64,000 bases of DNA, from positions 62,001 through 126,000 of the forward strand of contig NW_024068224.1 in the NCBI RefSeq assembly GCF_009389715.1, read 5' to 3'. Positions 59,654 through 64,000 of this stretch are shown here, in pieces (position 1 is the stretch's first letter; each line of letters begins with the position of its first letter). Made by a program: the position numbers and the translations under genes. This stretch comes from Phoenix dactylifera. Lineage: Eukaryota; Streptophyta; Magnoliopsida; Arecales; Arecaceae. The notes beneath the pieces were generated by a model. It ran no database searches and was not told the origin of the DNA. It saw only the letters and a program-made list of their open reading frames with translations.

Positions 59654-61629
59654 CTAACTGTAAACCCCGGACCAGATGGACCGGCATGGACCAAAGCCGA
59701 CGGTCCATCTGGAAATTTTGGAAGGAAGGAGGTGGAGGGCGGCAACTGTTGAGGCGGTTATAACCACCTAACAGCCGCGGTCCCCCAACCCTCTGAGGTT
59801 GATGGAGGGTTATAAAAACCCATGGAGTCCTGAGTATAGGACCCCATCGACTACACTCTCCCTACTCCTCACCTTCTTCCTTCTGTGCAAGGAGCCAGAT
59901 AGCAGTGGCACCAGAGGAGGGGGGGGACTGACAGCTCGTCGTCGCACTGCGCCACCGGAGCAGGCACAGCAGCTCGCCGGAAACACTTTACGGCTCCTCG
60001 AAGCTAGGTAAACTCCTAACTCCATTGACATGCTGTTAAGCTAGATCTAACCTAACTAGGAGATGTTAACAGAGAAAGATGGGTAGGAAGATGATGTAGT
60101 AGAGGGGAAGATCTCATCATGGGCGACATTCATCCGGCACTGGATCAGTTGACCGGAAACCATTGACGGCCCATGCTGAAGAACCTTCCCCTCCACTCAA
60201 CGATGGCTTTCCCTTCCTTTAAAACCCTAGATCTAAAAAACCCTAAATGTATACCTACCTCTAATACACGGAAGAGCTCTCGGCTGGAGTAGATCCGGTT
60301 CCCATGGCTGGAACCGGTTTGATTTCTGGCCGAAGATGACTGGAGAAGAAGAGCCGAAGGGGGATCTCTCTATTTGCCCATAGCCGCCGCCGACTCGGGG
60401 CACCGAGGATGCCGTCAGGCCGATCACGGGCGTCGGCCGCGTGCTACGCGGGCACCACCGGCTTCGGCCGGTTCCTCTGCTTCTTGGGGGGTGCCCGTGC
60501 CCTATCTCCTCCATCGGAGGTGGAGAAGGGGAGCGGCCAGCCGGGCCACGGCCGCTGCAGGTACCGCCGGTTGGCTGCAGTGCCGCCGGCTTCGGGCCGG
60601 CCTCATCCCGAGCATCCTTCCGAGCTCGCCCCTAGCTTCATGCGGGGGAGGAGAGGAGGAGGAGGAGATCGGGACGGAACGAAGAAAGGAAGAAAGAGAA
60701 GGTTCAGGAAGGGAGGAGAAGAAAGAAAAGAAAAGAAAAAGAAGAAAGAAAAGAAAAGAAGGAGGAAAAGAAAAGAAGAAAGAAAAATAAAATAAAATAA
60801 AAAATTACTGTGGGCCGAATTAGGCCGATATCGGTGGTGGGCTTCAAATGAATTGGGCTTTAAAGGCCCGAGGCCGGACTGGGCCTGGTCTGAGCCCAAT
60901 ATCCTTAAACCCAGAAGTAACTGAGCCAGAAGCTGAATCAGACCTGAATCCGAGGTTGAATCAAGTCTGAACCAGAAGCTGACCCAAACCTGAACCAGAA
61001 ATTGAATCAGATCTGAATCAGTATGCAATTGACCCAGACCTGTACCAGAAATTGAATTAGGCTGTGGACCCGAAAATGAAATTGAGTCCTATGGATGGGC
61101 TGTAAATGATTTTAAGATTATAAATAAAAAGAAATTAAATGTGCAAGTAACATGTAATTTAATGATATTGCTAGGTATTGGAGAATTAGCATTTGGTGAG
61201 CAAATTAATGTAAGTAACCTGTCTTAATCTTATTATGGATCATGTATCACGTTTTATATGATGAAAAAGTATTATTAGAATTGTGTATATGAATTGTGAA
61301 AAATGTAAGTAACCCGGATATAATCTTATGTTCTATCAAATACTTGTGACTATTTGTTATGAAATTGTATATGATTATTTATATTTTCACAAAATTAGGA
61401 TCCAACATGTGTTAGCAAATGATTGCATGATTTTGGATAAATAGCATCCATCATGATTATTATATTATTTACACATGATTATGATGATGTAGAAAGATAC
61501 ATGGAAAGAAAAATAAAGTTTTCAGCATGATCATGAATTTTATTCAGCATGATGCCATTATACACTTTCCAATGTACCGATGAGAAAAGATTTATAAAAA
61601 GCATGATATGTTTTTAAGAACTCTCAAAT

Positions 61630-62110
61630 TGCTATGCACGACCTCCGCCAGTGGGTAACAGTAACTAGGCATACGACCCCAGCCAGTGGGTAAAAGTAAC
61701 TTGGCTTTACGACCCCCGCCAGTGGGTAATAGTAACTGAAAGAAGACCCTACCAACGGAGAACAATAGTTGGCAAAGATTATGGCCCTCGCCAGCGGGTT
61801 ACAGTAGCTCGGCATACGGCCCTCGCCAGCGGGTTATAGTAGCTTGGTTTAGACCCTGCCAACGGGGAACAATAGTTGGCAAAGATTATGGCCCTCGCCA
61901 GCGGGTTGCAGTAGCTCGGCATACGGCCCTCGCCAGTGGGTTATAGTAGCTCGGCTTACGGCCCTCGCCAGTGGGTTATAGTAGCTCGGTTTAGACCCTG
62001 CCAACGGGAAACAATAGTTGGCAAAGATTATGGCCCTCGCCAGCGGGTTATAATAGCTTGGCTTAGACCCTGCCAACGAGGAATAATAGTTGGTAAAGAT
62101 TATGACCCTG
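61630..62110. repeat. Minisatellite in the solo LTR
   Basis: About eleven imperfect units of roughly 36-45 bp each contain a phrase like CCTCGCCAGCGGGTTA(T/C)AGTAGC or CCAACGGGGAACAATAGTTGGC. Two related unit types alternate irregularly, and longer blocks of three units are themselves repeated. Confidence 0.9.
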
Positions 62111-62165
62111 TCACGGGTAATAATAGTGACCATAGCTGCACTATCATATGAGAGCACAAATTTTT

Positions 62166-62266
62166 AAGTATGAATAATGATGAGTACGGATTTCAAAGCA
62201 TGAATAATGATGAGTACGGATTTCAAAGCATGAATAATGACGAGTACGGATTTCAAAGCATGAGAT
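62166..62266. repeat. 30-bp tandem repeat
   Basis: About three and a half copies of a 30-bp unit beginning TTTCAAAGCATGAATAATGA and ending TGAGTACGGA, with single base changes between copies. Confidence 0.9.
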
Positions 62267-62711
62267 AATGACAAAAGTTTTATGATGCATATCCATGTTT
62301 ATGAAGTTGCATAAATGGACATGCATAGTTTTATGACTGGTTTGTTATATGAAATGCTTACTTTGTTACAACTGTTAGTTTCTTAAATTAATGCACTAGT
62401 ATGAGAAAATATTATGCTTGATCAGATAAGATTATGCATGGTTACTTACTGAGCTTTATAGCTCATACCTATTTATTTATGTTCTTACAGATGAATAGGA
62501 GATGCTAGGAACGAGGAGCGTGACATGCTTCAGGGTTATCGGGAAAAGAAAATGACACATTAAATGTTGCTATTTTTAGATGCTTTGTAATCAATCTTTT
62601 ATTGATGAAACATTTGAAGTTTTTTTTTTTTAAGTGGCTGCATGTTATTGCGGGTAAAGGTTTGCAATAGCACGGCCGTGTCATGATCCGAATTTGGGGC
62701 GTGACACTAAC

Positions 62712-63285
62712 AATCTCGACAAATTTGCTAAACGAATATCCCGACAAAACTGAGAAAAGGAAGGCATGCCCACTGATGCTGTTTTGGTCTTCGTAGTTGG
62801 GGCGAAGTCCACATTACTTGGAAAGAGAAAAGGAAGGCATTGGCAATATTTTATATCTGTATCCATATGGAGATGCCACCCCCTTAAAAGAGGCTCCATG
62901 GAATGCCGGGATTTAAGGCATTGACAGGGGGAAAAATATCTGTATCAGTCTCCTAGTCAGGTGAATTTGTTGACTAAGCGACCTCTGACAACTGAAAAGT
63001 GTTCTGCCACATTGAAGACCATCCGTCTCTACAACTTGGTCAAGCATAAGCAATATGAACAGCTTTATTATGTTGGCTTGGGTTAATATCTCATACATGG
63101 TTTACAGATAGGAACCACCACTAAATTAAAAGTTCACCTAAAAATCATCATTCATCAAAGAGGGTGAGGCATGGTGTATGATCAACTTCTGTTTTTATAG
63201 CTGAAAAATAATGATAACACTGCATAATCTGACTAAGAGGTTTGAAAACTTCATTTGTTCTGTTAAAAGCTGTGTTTCTAAATTC

Positions 63286-63327
<42 letters not shown>

Positions 63328-64000
63328 TCTTACTTCGTCAACTTTAGACATGAAATGATGGATAGAACCCATTCTTCTCTGGAGTCATTATGGATAAAGA
63401 GATATGTGTTTGGTTTGTGGGATGCCTACTGATACAGAGAAAAGTTCTGTGCAGAGACCGGACACAAGCAGCTAGTGAGAATTAGTCTAGAACTCCATGG
63501 GCTATATGCAAATGATGAAGATTGGTTAGATAAGAGCTTTTTTCCCCATTTTAAAAAGAGATTTTTTTTTAAAAAAAAAAAAGTTCTGAGCAGCTTATCC
63601 ATCTACGCATCCGAAGGTTTGTCTAATATAAAGCAGACATAGACCAGGAATGGTTTGAAGGACATGTGAATTGAGTACATAATTGATCACTGGTTCTGAT
63701 AAGACTGAACCATAGCATATTATGACATGTGATGTGGGCCTTCCAATCATCTGTCAGCAGAGAATGTGCATCAATCCATGTGGAGCTGAGCATTTAGAAC
63801 ATGGGTGCAGTACTCCCCATAACATGGGGCAGGACTCTAGATGTATCCCCCAACATGGTAGACCATAAAACATTCCATCCATCCAATTTAAACCATAAGG
63901 AATTCCCACCCCATATAGGCAGTTGCCCACATTCCTCTTTGTAACATAAGTGGAAGAAACCAATAAGCTGAAATTTCTGTCAAGAGCCAATATTGTGGAG
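62712..64000. other. Intergenic right end, no gene seen
   Basis: A (TA)n microsatellite lies at about 63289-63323, and a T-run/A-run pair at 63560-63582. Small open frames have no recognisable domains. Confidence 0.5.

Larger units (their letters stand above)
59659..62706 (+). mobile_element. Large solo LTR of a Tekay/Del-type gypsy element, 3.05 kb
   Basis: It starts TGTAAACCCCGG and ends GGGGCGTGACA, with a perfect 5-bp duplication CTAAC on both sides (59654-59658 and 62707-62711). It holds the same late block as the minus-strand LTRs, ACTTACTGAGCTTTATAGCTCA (62445-62466), read here on the plus strand. GA-rich and GGCC-rich parts lie at 60640-60800, and minisatellites at 61630-62110 and 62166-62266. 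There is no coding internal region and no second LTR, so recombination between two LTRs most likely removed the rest. Its sequence is clearly different in detail from the first gypsy element's LTR, so it is another family. Confidence 0.88.

Noticed and set aside
61630-62266. CRISPR-like spaced repeats
   Set aside because: The units are adjacent, degenerate and without unique spacers, inside a plant LTR; they are minisatellites.

Overview
This window is nuclear DNA from a flowering plant. The genes are intron-containing plant cell-wall genes with GT-AG (and apparently GC-AG) introns. Most of the rest is plant transposable elements: chromodomain Ty3/gypsy LTR elements, hAT and Tourist-like DNA elements, and LINE fragments. 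The very GC-rich first exon of the plus-strand pectinesterase gene and the retroelement types suggest a monocot, possibly a palm. That is inference; no species marker was seen.

Layout, left to right. Bases 1-1555 and 10755-11042 look like two halves of an old Tekay/Del-type LTR split by a complete 9.2-kb Ty3/gypsy element (1556-10749, read on the minus strand, target duplication CCTTG). That element's polyprotein frame carries eight in-frame stops and no frameshift. LINE debris follows (about 11118-12073). The first pectin methylesterase gene (PME-A, minus, 12545-15194) has one intron. After a LINE RNase H remnant (16725-17228) comes a second complete gypsy chromovirus (18559-26392, target duplication CAGAT). 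Its 369-bp LTRs are identical by eye, and it has one open 1677-residue gag-pol-chromodomain frame, so it is very young. A small solo LTR (26904-27164) lies just downstream of PME-B (minus, 27354-29881).

From about 30 to 37 kb I see no genes, only a 480-bp Tourist-like MITE (31452-31931) and a related relic. PME-C (plus, 37164-44357) has the same intron position and phase as A and B, but its intron is 5.5 kb and holds a MITE, a truncated LINE and AT-rich repeats. Next are a 2.6-kb solo LTR (44962-47542) with a hAT-type MITE inside it, an AT-rich tract, and another Tourist-like MITE (49766-50098). The second gene type is a secreted GH9 endo-beta-1,4-glucanase (plus, 51919-54518, eight exons), with two introns that appear to start with GC. 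A LINE remnant, a nearly whole 3.4-kb hAT transposon (55960-59355) and a 3.0-kb solo LTR (59659-62706, target duplication CTAAC) fill most of the rest.

Functionally, the host genes form a cell-wall cluster. Three PMEs, probably ancient tandem duplicates, de-esterify homogalacturonan, and one GH9 enzyme cuts beta-1,4-glucan; all four are predicted to enter the secretory pathway. I found no CRISPR array, tRNA, rRNA or operon, and no convincing new biological system. The most useful observations concern transposon structure and decay, the stacked hairpins at the LTR edge, and the GC splice donors.
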